From Mytilus californianus (taxonomy: Eukaryota; Mollusca; Bivalvia; Mytilida; Mytilidae): a stretch of DNA of 64,000 nucleotides. The notes under the pieces are model-generated. The model saw only the letters and a list, made by a program, of their open reading frames with translations, was not told the origin of the DNA and did not search any database. Shown here in pieces: positions 24,300 through 37,909 of the stretch. The first letter of the stretch is position 1, and every line of letters begins with the position of its first letter. Position numbers and translations under genes: made by a program. The stretch covers positions 72,873,839 to 72,937,838 of the forward strand of contig NW_026262734.1 of NCBI RefSeq assembly GCF_021869535.1, written 5' to 3'.

Positions 24300-26400
24300 C
24301 ACGATATTAAATAAAGTGGACGAATAAAACTTCTTTGAAGGATATTATTCCCAGTTTGTTCCACTTGACACACTACTATGACCAGGTTATTGGTCACCTC
24401 TGTCATATTAATTAGTTTCGGGGGAAACTAGCGGTATCTTAAATAAAGTCCAAGTCGCTGGAAAGTTTACATATTTATTTCGCATCCATATATTTCAATC
24501 ATTAAAATATCACTGCCTAACAACATAAAAACATATATAAAATAATATTTCAAAAGACTGATTGACATGCGTAAAATGAACCAATCAAAATATCTTTTTA
24601 CCAAATATTATAAATCGCGTTTTGCCGAAAGCGGGGATTACAGATTAAAAACATGTTTCGTATAAGTTTGTGAAGAATGGCTTTCGGCAGTTATCACTTA
24701 GTGTCAATTTATCTATATTCTTTGTTACACAATCTTTTATTATAAAGACGGATATAAATCTTTGATAATTAATTTAAATGAATGGATTATAGTTAAGTGT
24801 AAAATACAAGTAACTTTTGACTAGTGTACTATACAATGAACTATTGAATTATTAAAAACCAATGACGACTCGGAATGATAATAAAAAGCATGAATTATAA
24901 ACATATACAAAATCCTAAAAGTGAACTTTGAACAAACAATTGTCGGATCATATTACCCCGTCGCTCTGTATCAGCATGTATAAATTATTAACAAATAATA
25001 TTTCAAAAAGCACAAAGGAAAAATATAAACGAACAGTTATATGTACATCTTATTTACAAGCGCGCTGTTACGAACATTAGTTGAAATTTCTTTATAAAGT
25101 ACATGTAATTGAATCAAGTGTGTCTAAATACCAACACGAATATATCACGAAGCAATATGAATAAAACGAACAACTTGTCTATATGCAGCTATGTAATATT
25201 TGCAACCATGCAAATAACGAAATTAAATGAATACTGTGTCTCTTTCACAGAAATGCGATACTCATAAAATAATGGTAATATAAAAAAAAATCAGTAAATA
25301 TATTTATAAGAATTGTCATTGCATAAAATAATTGTTTTGTCAAATAAATCTGTTTTCATCACCACCTCTCTTTCCACCTGGAATGAACATAAAAATTATC
25401 ACAGAGATTCTCTTCGATCAGAACTCTGCTACTATATACTTTAAGTTTCAGGAACATTTGTCCGAACTATTTCTGTAGCACTTTATAAATATTTATGTAC
25501 ACCTGTTTGTTCTATCACATTGACTACATCTATTTGAATGTGACCATTTATCAAAATGTCGCTTATACTCGATATCTATTTCAACAAAAACGCAAAGTGT
25601 AGATCATTTCGATACTTGAAAAGGCATTGTATGGAACATTGTTGATAATATTGATTTTAAAGTTAAAAATATATATTTGCAAGTAAATAAAATCTCAACA
25701 TACTGATCTAAAATATTATGATAACTTGGCTAAGGATATAAAATGCTGGTAAAAAGGGGGGGGGGGTTCAAACTGTTGAACTTCAAATAGCAAAAATAAG
25801 AAAATAAGACCTAAGAACGAAATACGTATACAATTCAAGTGTAAAAATCTTTCTGATTGTAAACGTGCTGTGTATTTTAAAAAGAACTAGTTTTAATGAA
25901 AAAGATAAGACACTATTTTGTCTAAGGAGAGTAGTTCCTATGTGTACTATGATTTATGCAAATGGCATTGTGTCGTGGTGTTGTTTAAATTATAAAACAT
26001 GCATGTTTTGAAATAAAATAAATGTATAACAATGTTTTTTTTAAATGCAAAAAGCAGTTAAACTGATTTTTCAAGATTTGATCGTTTCAGCATAGGATCG
26101 TCACTCCTATATTGAAACTCCTTTGAACACGAATTGGGTGACGAGTCCAAGTCATGATCGAAAGGGGTCGAAAGAAATGCCAAACGTTTGGTACGACTGT
26201 ACCCATTATACCATTGTTAGAACGTGAAAATAACGCCAATTTTGTTAATGCTGTTACTTGATGTATGAATTGTCACTGATGTTTGTCTGATAATACGACC
26301 ATAAACTTGTGTAAAAACACTAGGTCCAAACTTACGACAAATATACTATGACAACCCAATATGAATTTGAATGTTGTTATACATGTACTAGCATTACCGT
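24300..26400. other. AT-rich stretch, nothing recognised
   Basis: About 2.1 kb without a supportable gene, RNA or clear repeat boundary. The stretch 24360-24480 is somewhat richer in GC (GTTATTGGTCACCTCTGTC). A G-run lies at 25757. Coding potential on both strands is negligible. Confidence 0.5.
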
Positions 26401-26410
26401 TTGAGATAAA

Positions 26411-26448
<38 letters not shown>
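26411..26448. repeat. (TA)n microsatellite
   Basis: About nineteen TA units directly abut the left edge of repeat copy C, as in copy A at 7068-7088. Confidence 0.9.
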
Positions 26449-26451
<3 letters not shown>

Positions 26452-26935
26452 AAGTCTAAATTGAAAACAACGTTCAAACCTATGATTGCGTTAGATAAAA
26501 ACCGCAATTTTTATACGTGTGCATGCAAAACAAATTTCTCGGTAGAGGGGTCTAAATACAGCACAAACAACATTTTCCAAAAGACCAAATGAGTGAAAAA
26601 GTATATTTTAACAAAACGCATTTGACTAGCAGGTCGAACAACTGATGTTCTTAAACCCTGCTGACTGCCATTGGCGATTGCCAAATAAACGGATCACCGA
26701 TGTAATAAATGGATCTTAATTATAAATTAAATACTAAACAGAAAACAATAAACTTGCGGAAAAGATGGTATATCGCAAACAAAAGGTGCAAAGGTTTTTG
26801 TACACCATATCCGGATTTCGACAATTAATGTCTCTTCAGTGATGTTAGGAATCGAAACGGTTATTGGAAGGCCACATAATTTACCTCAATTTAGGATAGA
26901 CTCTTAAATTTTGAAAGAGTCAAAATAGGACTCGT
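26449..26935. repeat. Dispersed ~480-bp repeat, copy C
   Basis: Same motif order as 7088-7566, including the 70-bp tail TTGGAAGGCCACATAATTTA that copy B lacks. Divergence from copy A is visible but modest. It lies 19 kb away, so the family is dispersed and not merely tandem. Confidence 0.75.
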
Positions 26936-28265
26936 TTTGTATATGGAGTACTTGATTATGTTAATATCTATCAAATAAAGAAATACATGTAACTACGGAT
27001 TAAGCAATTATTGTCCATTGTTTAGATAATCTGCTAAAACTGTCTTTGACACGTAGATACGAAGTCCATTATCGGATTAGTAGAAACATACATTTTTAAC
27101 CAAAAGATAATTGTGTGGGAATATTTGAGCTAATAATGACAATTAAAAGATATAATAATTAAAGTCAGAAAGATGATAGTCCAAATAATTAACATGCTTT
27201 TCATCCGGTCATACTACACACAATGGTTGATGAAGTTATATACCAACTCGTCTTTAGTCTACTGGCCACAGACCACAATTAAATTCTCTATTAGTTCTTT
27301 ATAACGTTTTGTTTCATTAAAAAAAATGCACCGATTCTTTTTGTCAAATATTTTGTGTGTGTAAAGTACAGTACTAGTCCAAACATATATCAAACATTCA
27401 GAAATATCGCTCCCCAGCATCTTACAAATTTAGCCAATACACATCCATACCCCTATGGACAAGTCAAGAGATGTTCCGAAAACTGTAAATATCACCTTTT
27501 TGCACCTGGCCTAATCACTCTTTCCATATCAAAATCAGTTAAAATACAACATCCAAAAGTTTATTTCACCTCTCTTCTTTCATTTCCATCCAAAAAAATC
27601 TAAGAAATGAGTGAGGAAGGGAAAGAAAAAAAAATAAGAAAAAATACACTCTAATTAAAAGGAACTATATTCGTAAAAGCGGGATCATTAATTGTGGTCT
27701 TTATTTTTAGTCGTTAATATGAGTTTTGAAAAAAATGCAAATGTTGATTAAACAAGCGTAAATACGAATCACATCCTGGACTTAACAGATAATACTTTAT
27801 TTGAATCGTCATAATTATTTTTTTATTGTAAATGCTTATTACAAAACCGTAAATATGAGTTAGAAATCTGCAAAACTAAAGTTAAAATTTTGTTAATCGG
27901 ATATACAAATCTTTTATTTTCTATATTAATCTTGTTTTCGAACAAAAAAGTCAAAAACTGATTTTAAAGAAAAATAAAATTGTCGCTCAAGTAGTTTTCC
28001 AAACGCAATTGCAGGATGACGAATTGCAGGATAGCTTTTTATAAAGAGAATTGCAGGATGAGAATTGCTGGATAGCTTGACACTAGTGAAAGTAGGAGAG
28101 ATCGATTACGGGGAGGGACTAAATTATTCGGGTTAATGTACCACTGGAGGAAAATCTTTCTCCATTTTAATTTTATCTATATATGATAGACTTCTTATCT
28201 AGTAAATATATCAAAGGCCTCGAAAGTATTTCAGGCACGTTTGTAAAATGCATGTATAAATATAC
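26936..28265. other. Non-coding, nothing recognised
   Basis: The open frame at 27355-27603 (82 codons) has no family that I recognise and no splice context. The region 27980-28080 has a short internal repeat of GAATTGCAGGATGA/GGATAGCTT. No other feature is supported. Confidence 0.4.
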
Positions 28266-28269
28266 CAAG

Positions 28270-28812
28270 TTGTTTTTTTTCTTGTATATGCAGATGATAT
28301 TGTTTTAATGGCAGAATCGAAAGACGATCTCCAAAAGCAACAAACATGACAAAAGCGAATAAAATGTGTAAATTAAAAGTGAATGTCTCAAAAACAAAAA
28401 TGATATTCCTTGGCAAAGGAAGACAACCAAACGATTCATAACTATTTCGATGGAGAAGAAATCGAAGTAGTAAAAGATTTAAATTACCTTGGACTACTTC
28501 ATAACAGAACAGGGTCATTTGATAAAGATAAAAAAAATCTCGCAGAAAAAGCAACAAAAACTATGTACGGGGTATCAAAATAGGAAGAACGTACAATCTT
28601 TCGATAAAATGTCAAATTGACTTGTTCAACAAAATCATAAAACCTATTATTTTATTTGGATGCAAAGTATGGAGATACGTTAAGCATGATGTGATTGAAC
28701 AAGTGCATTTAAACTTTTTAAAACACGTTTTCTATATGAAAAGGAGCACCCCATCAACAAATGTATATGTGAAGAAACTAAATATATCTATTGAAACAAG
28801 GATTATTTGAGA
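28270..28812 (+). pseudogene. LINE reverse transcriptase fragment (YADD box)
   Basis: Plus-strand frames give LVYADDIVLMAESKDDLQKQ near 28285, the catalytic Y-A-D-D motif. After a frame change come KVNVSKTKMIFLG near 28380 and VKDLNYLGLLHNRTGSFDKD near 28470. The open segment 28622-28810 follows, with IDLFNKIIKPIILFGCKVWR. This order matches the C-terminal half of an RTE/BovB- or L2-like RT. Two or more shifts break it, so it is a truncated dead copy. Confidence 0.7.
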
Positions 28813-29519
28813 CGGGTCTAGATCACCCATCTGCTGATACGGCACTTGCTAATTTTGCACCGTTTAATCTGACAATTTTGCCCCTATGTAGAACAACTAA
28901 AGTTGCTTCCCTTTGTACATTAACAGATTTTAAAATGCAAATTAATGTCATGTTACTTTATTAATCAAATTAAGATAAATAACAGCTAGAAATTAATTAT
29001 GTAAGATCGTAGGAAAGTATAATTTAAATGGTTTATAAAATTTTAAATACACTGTTTAAAGTCTTGTCTTTTTTATAGTTCACAATCAGAATACATAATT
29101 AAATTAATTGGGATTACATTGTACAAATTACAATGATGACTCAATGATGTATTAATCATGCAAAGTTAAAAAAAAAAAGAAAGTGAAATGAAATAATTTG
29201 AACTTATAGCAGGAAATAAACTTATATTTCTTTTTAAAAATAAGACTGCTAGATTTTTTTTTGTTAAAAGACTTGTTTGGAGACCACTTAAAGAAGTTAA
29301 TCAAACAACTAATATAATTTACACAATGATTTTATGATTAACGCAAAACGATAGATTTCAGTAATTTACGAGGAGGAAAGGGAGGGGGAAAATTTGTCAT
29401 TATGAAATTTGACAACATTTATGGTGATCATGATAACCATGATAAATGTAGGGTATCCTTTTACTTTCAATGGCATCATGGTGTAAATGTATTTCATAAT
29501 TTGTATAGATAGATAAAAT

Positions 29520-29759
29520 TATTACTTATTTTCTTTACATATATTTTGATAAGGAAACCTTTACATCACCAGCGTTTTTTTGCTTTATTTTTTTCTTGTT
29601 ATTACTTATTTTCGTTACATATATTTTGATAAGGAAACCTTTACATCACCAGCGTTTTTTTGCTTTATTTTTTTCTTGTTATTACTTATTATCGTTACAT
29701 ATATTTTGATAAGGAAACCTTTACATCACCAGCGTTTTTTTGCTTTATTTTTTTCTTGT
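29520..29759. repeat. Three perfect-looking 80-bp tandem units
   Basis: ATTACTTATTTTC(T/G)TTACAT begins at 29521, 29601 and 29681. Each unit contains AAGGAAACCTTTACATCACC and a T-run, and the units differ at only one or two positions. The overlapping open frames here are products of the repeat rather than genes. Confidence 0.9.
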
Positions 29760-30325
29760 ATACCAAGATTTATTTTATCAATTACTCATTGTTCTATTAT
29801 TCGACATATATGCCCAACAGCACTAGCAGAAGAAGTATACATTTAATTTACACTGATATAAGAAGTAATGATAAATTGATTGATTGTGGTTTGTTTTACG
29901 TCCAATGTCAAATATGTCATGCATGCTCAGGATAATAACATATCAGCAATGAGTACAACAGGAAGGTCTTAATCCAAATGGATGGCGAGAAATTTGAAAT
30001 GCCACTAGAAAATGAGTATATTGGATAGAGAAACTCAAATTAAGCCTTGTAACAGTCCAACTACGGACCCTTCAAAGAGTTCTTTCAAGGGTTCTTAACG
30101 TGCAGAGATTCTGTCACTCTATCTCTACACGAGACATCGGATTTATTATTAAACGTCTCCATTTTGACCGGACGTGGCTGCGTATTTATTCATCCAACAC
30201 GACCAAACGGACGCCCCATATTCACAGGGACTATACTGCCGGTTGAAAGAAAACCAAAAGTGACCATATGTCTGTTCCTGAGTAACCTTTGGGGTTAACG
30301 CAAATATCATCTTTGAAATATTAAC

Positions 30326-31616
30326 TAGAGGCTCTAAAGAGCCTGTGTCGCTCACCTTGGTCTATGTGCATATTAAACAAAGGACCCAGATGGATTCATG
30401 ACAAAATTGTGTTTTGGTGATGGTGATGTGTTTGTAGATCTTACTTTACTGAACATTCTTGCTGCTTACAATTATCTCTGTCTATAATGAACTTGGCCCA
30501 GTAGTTACAGTGAAAAATATTTTGTAAAAATTTACAAAAATTTACAAAATTTATGAAAATTGTAAAAAATTGACTATAAAGGGCAATAACTCCTTAAGGG
30601 GTCAGTTGACAATTTTGGTCATGTTGACTTATTTGTAGATCTTACTTTGCTGTACATTATTGCTGTTTACAGTTTATCTCTATCTATAATAATATTCAAG
30701 ATAATAACCAAAAGCTGCAAAATTTTCTTAAAATTACCAATTCAGGGGCAGCAACCCAACAACGTGTTGCCTGATTGGTCTGAAAATTTCAGGGCAGATA
30801 GATCTTGACCTAGTGAACAATTTTTCCGCATCAGATTTGCTCTAAATTCTTTGGTTTCAGAGATATGAGCCAAAAACTGCATTTTACCCTATGTACTATT
30901 TTTTAGCCATGTCAGCCATCTTGGTTTGCGGGCGGGGTCATCGGACACATTTTCTAAACTAGATACCCTAATGATGATTGTGGACAAGTTTGGTTAAATT
31001 TGTCTGAGTAGTTTCAGAGAAGATTTTTGTAAAAGATTACAAAAATTTACGAAAAATGGTTAAAAATTGACTATAAAGGGCAATAACTCCTTAAGGGGTC
31101 AACTGACTATTTTGGTCAAGTTGACTTACTTGTAGATCTTACTTTCCTGAACATTATTGCTGTTTATAGTTTATCTCTATCTATAATAATATTCAAGATA
31201 ATAACCAAAAACGGCAAAATTTCCTTAAAATTACCAATTCAGGGGCAGCAACCCAACAACGGGTTGTCCGATTCATCTGAAAATTTCAGGGCAGATAGAT
31301 CTTAACCTGATTAACAATTTTATTTCAGTCAGATTTGCTCTAAATGCTTTGGTTTCAGAGATGTAAGCCAAAATCTACATTTTACCCCAATGTTCTATTT
31401 TTAGCCATGGCGGCCATCTTGGTTGGTTGGCCGGGTCAGCGGACACATTTTTTAAACTAGATACCCCAATGATGATTGTGGCCAAGTTTGGTTTAATTTG
31501 GCCAAGTAGTTTCAGAGGAGAAGATTTTTGTAAAAGTTAACGACGACGGACGACGACGGACGACGGACGCCAAGTGATGAGAAAAGCTCACTTGGCCCTA
31601 TGGGCCATGTGAGCTA
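30326..31616. mobile_element. ~1.3-kb interspersed repeat with hairpin ends, copy 1
   Basis: The left end contains the palindrome AGGCTCTAAAGAGCCT (30329-30344) followed by GCTCACC. The right end has GGCCCTATGGGCC inside GCTCAC...GTGAGC and finishes CTAA (31585-31617). The interior carries a duplicated ~450-bp block (TTGACTATAAAGGGCAATAA at 30570 and 31067) and, near the right end, a GACGACGGAC tandem. No ORF was found. Related copies lie at 54160-54890, 55950-56730 and 59771-61320. Confidence 0.75.
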
Positions 31617-31779
31617 AAAAGTGGTCTTAAAGGAATTTGCTCGTATTTTAGGATAAAGTATGATTAAAGATGACATCATGGTATAAATCTGATAAAACAT
31701 ATTCTTTGCATTAAACATGTTGAACATATTATATAATTATACTCAATTCTTTTGGTAATTTTTGGTAAAAGTTTCACCA

Positions 31780-33520
31780 TAGAAAGTGTCTCTATCGGCC
31801 CTTTCTTTACTTATAACATCACCTGCTGATATTACTCTTTTATATAGGCACAATAGAAAGTGTCTCTATCGACCAATTTTTTACAAAAACTTATAATATC
31901 ATCAGCTAATATGACCTCTTCCTATAGGCACCATAGAAAATGTCTCTATCGATCCTTTCTTTACGTATAACATCACCTGGTGATAGGACACCTCCCTATT
32001 GCCATCACAGAAAGTGTCTCTATCGGCCCTTTCTTTACTTATAACATTACCTGCTAATATTATTACCCTTTTATATTGGCATAATAGAAAGTGTCTCTAT
32101 CGACCCTTTCTTTACTTACATTATCATCTGCTGATATGACCTCTTCCTATAGGCACCATAAAAAATGTCTCTATCGATCCTTTCTTTACCTATAGCATCA
32201 CCTACTGATATGACCCCTCCCTATAGGCACCAAAGAAAGTGTCTCTATCGACCCTTTCTTTACTTATAACATTAGCTGCTGATATGACCCTTCCCAATAG
32301 ACACCATAGAAATTGTCTCTATCGATCCTTTCTTTACTTATAGCATCACCTGCTGATATGACCCTTCCCAAAGGCACAAAAGAGAGAGTCTCTATCGACC
32401 CTTTCTTTACTTATAACATCAACACTGCCCTGCTGATATGACCCCTCTCTATTTGCACCAAAGAAAGTGTCTCTATCGATAATTTCTTTACTTATAGCAT
32501 CACCTGCTGATATCACCCCTCCCTATAAGCACAATAGAAAGATTCTCAAACGATTCTTATTTTACTTATAACAGCACCTACTGATGGCCTGATGACTCCT
32601 CCCTATAGGCACCAAAGAAAGTGTCTCTATCGATCCTTTCTTTACTTATAAAATCACCTGCTGATATGACCCTTTCATATAGGCACCAGAGAAAGGGTCT
32701 CTATTGACCCTTTCTTAACTTATAACATCACCTGTGTATATGACCCCTCCCTAAAAGCCCCATAGAAAGTGTCTCTATCGACCATTTCTTTACCTATAAC
32801 ATCACCTGCTGATATGACCCCATCCTATAGGCACCAAAGAGAGAGTCTCTATCGACCCTTTCTTTACTTATAACATCCCCTGCGCATGTGAACCCTTCCT
32901 ATAAGCACAATAGAAAGTGTCTCTATCGATCCTTTCTTTACTTATAACATCACCTGCTGATATGATCCTTCTCAGTAGGCACCATATAAAGTGTCTCTAT
33001 CGATCCTTTCTTTACTTATTACATCACCTGCTGATATGAACCCTCCCTATAGGCAGAAATAGAAAGAGTCTCTATCGACCCTTTCTTTATCTATAACATC
33101 ACCTGCCGATATGAACCCTCCCTTAGCACAATAGAAAGTGTCTCTATCGATCATGTCTATACCTTTACTTATAACATCACCTACTGATATGACCCTTCAC
33201 TATAGGCACCATAGAAAGTTTCTCTATCAACCATTCCAGTAATTATAACATCAGCTGATATGACCCCTCCCTATAGGCACCAAAGAAAGTGTCTCTATCG
33301 ATCCTTTCTTTACTAGTAACATCACCTGATGATATGACCCCTCCCTATAGGCACCGAAAAAAGTGTATCTAGCGACCATTTCTTTACTTATAACATCACC
33401 TACTGATATGACTCCTAATAAGCACAATATAAAGTGTCTTTATCGGCCCTTTCTTTACTTATTACATCACCTACTGATATAACCCTACCGTATAGGCACC
33501 AAAGAAAGTGTACCTGTCAT
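31780..33520. repeat. Minisatellite, about 24 units of ~75 bp
   Basis: AGAAAGTGTCTCTATCGACC followed by CTTTCTTTACTTATAACATC and ACCTGCTGATATGACCC recurs about 24 times between 31783 and 33515. The average spacing is 75 bp. Units differ by substitutions, and short indels alter the period. Each contains the dyad AGAAAG...CTTTCT around TGTCTCTATCGACC. The units are neither equal spacers nor conserved enough for a CRISPR array, and the sequence is eukaryotic. Confidence 0.9.
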
Positions 33521-33529
33521 TCTTATAAG

Positions 33530-36500
33530 TTAACGCAGAGAAATCTGATGTGACTTACCGTTCATCTCTTTCTTTTTTCTTCTTTTTTTTTTTTTATTTG
33601 GGCAGGTACACAAACATTGTAATGTTAGATATACTGTTCCCAGGTTGGGAGGGGGCGGTGGTTGGAGGTGAAGTATATCGAAAGTTACAAAATAAGAACG
33701 TTGTATTTATGAATCTACATGAAGAATTCTGATCTTGGGCGTATGTTTCTTTTTTTTTTAAGTTCAGTGATTTAAATTGAGAGAAAAAAATCTAGTCAGA
33801 ATTTAAATCGTACCGGCAATTTCCACCTAAGACTCCTCTAAAATCATGAATGGTCATGCTTCACAATCATCAGAATTTTCTTTGCATTGGTACATTCTGT
33901 ATCGGTAGTGATTTACCTTGACATTTCCGGGTATAACAGAGCTACTTGTATATTACATGTATGTGGTTAGGTGACGTCCCATGGGGTCTTACATATACAG
34001 GTTCACATTTATAATGGTTTCTGATATAACAAGGTTTTATGACATTCACACTTCTACATGTTCTGTATACCAAATTCTCATCTTATTTTCAGACCAAACG
34101 AGGATGTGAATATTTTCCAGGAAAAATATTGAGTATCAAAGTATCAAATTAATTTCGGGATTTTTTTCTTTCTTGGTATGAAATCACAGAAACTTAAAGA
34201 ATATACTGCTTGTCCGCTTTAGGTGTATTCTTGTCAGTTAAGACTGACATATATGTCTCTGGTATATAGTGGGTTTATGAATGAATGATAAGTCTTGCAA
34301 AGGTACAAGATATTATAAAGCACATTGAAAATTGATTCCGCCGGTCTGTCTTCATTCCAAAAAGGAAAGTTGCCGTTAGACTGATTCTGTTATTTTTTTT
34401 AAACATCGTTGGTCAAATAGCTAAAGTATGTATACGTTGTGAGATTTTAAATATTTTAATAAGGGCATTCCCGATTAGGTAAATGTAGATCGCTGTGGAC
34501 GGACCAAGCTATATTAATCATGTAACCGCGATAATTTTCTCTAAACATTGGAATATTCAAGGTTAATACCCATGATAATTTGAAAAAGTAAGTACAGTGT
34601 TTGGTTTATACGCTTTTCGTGGGCCATTTTTATTTATAAAATTATTTAATTGAAAGTAATTCAGAATTTCGATGCTACAACAAAATACTCACCTATCTAT
34701 TTTAAAATTAAGCTTACGCAAAATATAAAAGATATACATGTATATAACGGCGATTCAGGTATTTTGCCTCCCCAAATAATTAATGTTTTTATCATTCATA
34801 CGAAATGTTGTTCACACCTGTAACGGTGAACCGTGTTGGCTAAAATTCACTGAGTGAAGATTAAAAGAATAGAATTGCAGAATGCTAATCTTTTAATTAC
34901 CTTGAATTTAACCACGCATTCAACAGGTAGTCACTAAGTGTCTCAGTACAATACACATTGTATTTACACAGTACATGTATATTTTATTGCGACGAAATAG
35001 TATCTTATACTGTTAAAAAATCATTGTTATTTTTTTTATGTACATGTAACAGGTTTTATCCTTGAATGTGCATGGTGATTTTGCACTTTTATGTTTTGTG
35101 TAAATAACAAAATTATGTTTTAATTTTGTTGTTTTATAATTGTATATAACAGTCTCTCATAGTTCTTTTAAGAATGGCACATGCATTCTAAATTTTTATA
35201 TTGTGTACTTGATATTATAATGTGTTTATACTTGTATGTATGTGGTGAGACTTTAATAAACTATTGAATCTGAATCTGTACTAGTGGGAAATGTTTGCTA
35301 GACTGAAGTAAAAGCCTTCAGGTGAGAATACAAACATGCATTTGTAAAACAATATCAGTTATATATGTTTGTTCAAAATATCCGTCGGAAAAAAAAATCA
35401 TAAAAATATATTCTATTGTATAATTTACTTTTATTACTATAATCATATCAGAAATCCTTTAAATATAAATCGTACATTTTAATTTTGAAAGTTGCACGGC
35501 TGATCATTTTACTTTCTTAATTATTAGTTGGTTACTAGCTACGCCAAAAGTCGTCGATGCGCTTTTAATCGCGTTATTAGATGATTAACGAACAAGACTT
35601 ACAATGAGAATTATTCACTCCCGGCATGCAAAAAGACTTAAACTACGTCACATAAGTCAGGAAGTTGGAATAAATTAAATTATTAATTCCCAATTTTCTT
35701 CTTTATTAGTGTTCATATCCAGATAAAACTTGGTAAATATGTTTTTTGTGGTATTATGAACATAATAAGATGAAAAGTAAAAAATCGCGAATTTTCCCTT
35801 TAAAGGTGGTGGGTTGGTACGTACGCTAATGATGTTCAAAGTAGGTGTATGGCGACCATGTCCCATACCTGGCACTGTACTACACAAAGGACACCATTTG
35901 TTCATTTTAATTAATATCTCATTAAAACCAAACACGGAAAAAAATTAAATTGTTTTAATTTCGGTGTAATTTTGGATAATAAGCAGTAGCTAGAATATCT
36001 ATAATATTTGGTCATATTTGTTTGTGATATGAGGTACTAGTATTGAGAAGCTGAATACCATACCTAGGTCAGTTTTATAACAGAGATAGTGGTTAACCGA
36101 CATTAGAGAAATCTGGAATCTGATAGATAGAGATCACAAAATAAAAAAGGTTTAGCTTTTTTAATTTACATCATTGAATGAAGATCGAGAATCACACAGA
36201 TAAGTATGCGGTAGTTATTTGTACATTTGTTCCAATAATTCGATCACCCGAACTAGATTTTATCCTTGATAACCTAACTGTCCAAAAAATATCTAAACAA
36301 TTTCTAAGGAAATTATTAAAGATGGTCCTAGGACGTGTCTGAGATATGTCTAAAGATGTAAAACAAAGCTATCTTAGGACAGTCTTAAATACGTATGCCC
36401 TAGGACCATCCTAACATATTTATCTAATTAATAAATATATGTAGATAATTAAATGAAATATCTTTTGATGTATTTCAGTATATATGTAAAGGGCAGGAGG

Positions 36501-36835
36501 TTGCATCTTTTATGAAGAAAAGTTAACTCAAAATAAAGTTTCAACGTATTACTAAAAAAAACATTTTTATATACTATTAAAAATAATAAATTAATTAAAT
36601 ACAACAACTGACTTAAATTGTCACAAAACTTTGTTGAATGCTATAAATATTACCGTGCTGCAATTTAACCTAAACAAATTAGTTTTGTCCTTAGGTCCAC
36701 TCAATTTCATTTATTTACATGTATTGAATCAGCCTTAGTCAGAAAAGAAATCCATTTTTTTCTGAAACCGAAATTCAAATGATGTTTTTTCACGTTTCAA
36801 TTATTGTTTAACCATTTGGTCATGTGCAAAAAAAT
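33530..36835. other. AT-rich stretch with no supportable gene
   Basis: A splice-acceptor-like TTATTTTCAG at 34084-34093 precedes a short open segment, but nothing identifies it as an exon. At 35250-35280, ACTTTAATAAACTATTGAATC ends in a short GAATCT repeat, which looks like the 3' end of a LINE. The minus-strand frame at 35675-35935 has no recognised family. GTCCTAGGAC and its inverse recur near 36330-36410. Confidence 0.4.
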
Positions 36836-37270
36836 ATTGCTTATATGGATAGAATTTTTAAGCTTCATAAAAGGGCAGCACGGATTATCTTAAATGAGCA
36901 TAATAATATGACATCGTCAAACATACTTTTTGGAGAGCTGTAATGGAAGTCCATTTCAGATTATCTTGTAAATAGACAAGCGATTTTGGTTCTTTTAAAA
37001 AGTACTTCACCAAAAGACTCGATCGGGAATATCTCATTGTATTTCGATATGTGCATCAGGTTAGTTACAGAAAAAACCTGACAAAGTACTTGTAATATGC
37101 TTTTTGTTCCAAAAACTAAAACTGAATACTATAAACGCTCCTTGTTGATATATATCTGGAAGTATTTTATGCGGAACAATTTGTCTACAAATTGAAAACA
37201 ATGCAACGCAATTGAATCTTAAAAAATATAAATTGAAGAATTATATTTTGTTCAAATATAATAACAGTAT
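36836..37270 (+). pseudogene. C-terminal fragment of a LINE ORF2
   Basis: The plus strand reads RIFKLHKRAARIILNEHNN, then MTSSN and LFGEL. After a stop it continues WKSISDYLVNRQAILV and DSIGNISLYFDMCIRLV. Near 37100 it has LFVPKTKTEYYKRS-like sequence, and near 37215 FKKYKLKNYIL. The K-RAAR-x-I-L block followed by a K-x-W-x-x-(L/I)-x-x-R block is the normal C terminus of Jockey/CR1-type ORF2 proteins. Several stops mark it as dead. Confidence 0.65.
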
Positions 37271-37909
37271 GATAGTTTAGTATTTGTATTAGTATCTTTG
37301 TAATGGAATTTTATACTTTATGTTGTAATATATGTATATAATGCAGGACCGTGTAGTAAACTTGTCTTTATACTAAATATGGTATGCTGTTGAAATAAGG
37401 AAATTATTAGTATATTTAAATTCTGCTTGCCGAAGTAACTAATTGTAAGGAAAATTTATTCAGCAAGCTGTCAAATGTGGCGACTAATGATATTAAGGAA
37501 AAGACTATGGAAACGTATGGAAACGTATCTAGGACATCTATGTGTTTTGTTTGTCGACATAAAACAGCATATTATTGTCGAAATAATCATTTTTTTCGCA
37601 ACAAATCGACTTAAAAAATGCACTAAAACGTAATATATGTAGATTTCACGACATAATGTATGTCGTTATGTTTACATCAATGATTTATGTTGATATAAAT
37701 CATATCGATTTATGGCGATTTTCTATAAAGAAATACAATTTAAATGTATGTCGATATAATTTATATTGATTTGTCATAAACAAGTGAAGTGATCGAGAAA
37801 ACTATGGAAAAAGCTAATACCATATGGTATTTTTTTTAAACATGGAGCGATTGATGGTTTTTCGAGGAAAATGATGTGACTGAAGGCAGGTTATTCTAAC
37901 AATAATCCT

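Noticed and set aside
29580-29935. Two overlapping hydrophobic ORFs
   Set aside because: They are created by three 80-bp tandem units whose length is not a multiple of three.
31780-33520. CRISPR-like regular repeats
   Set aside because: The whole ~75-bp unit repeats with drift. There are no unique spacers and no cas genes, and the context is eukaryotic, so it is a minisatellite.
34094-34150. Last exon after TTATTTTCAG
   Set aside because: The open segment is under 20 codons in any frame and no upstream exon or family supports it.
35675-35935. 86-codon minus-strand ORF with Cys and Pro residues
   Set aside because: No family, no splice or promoter context, and it reads as AT-rich chance frame at its C-terminal end.
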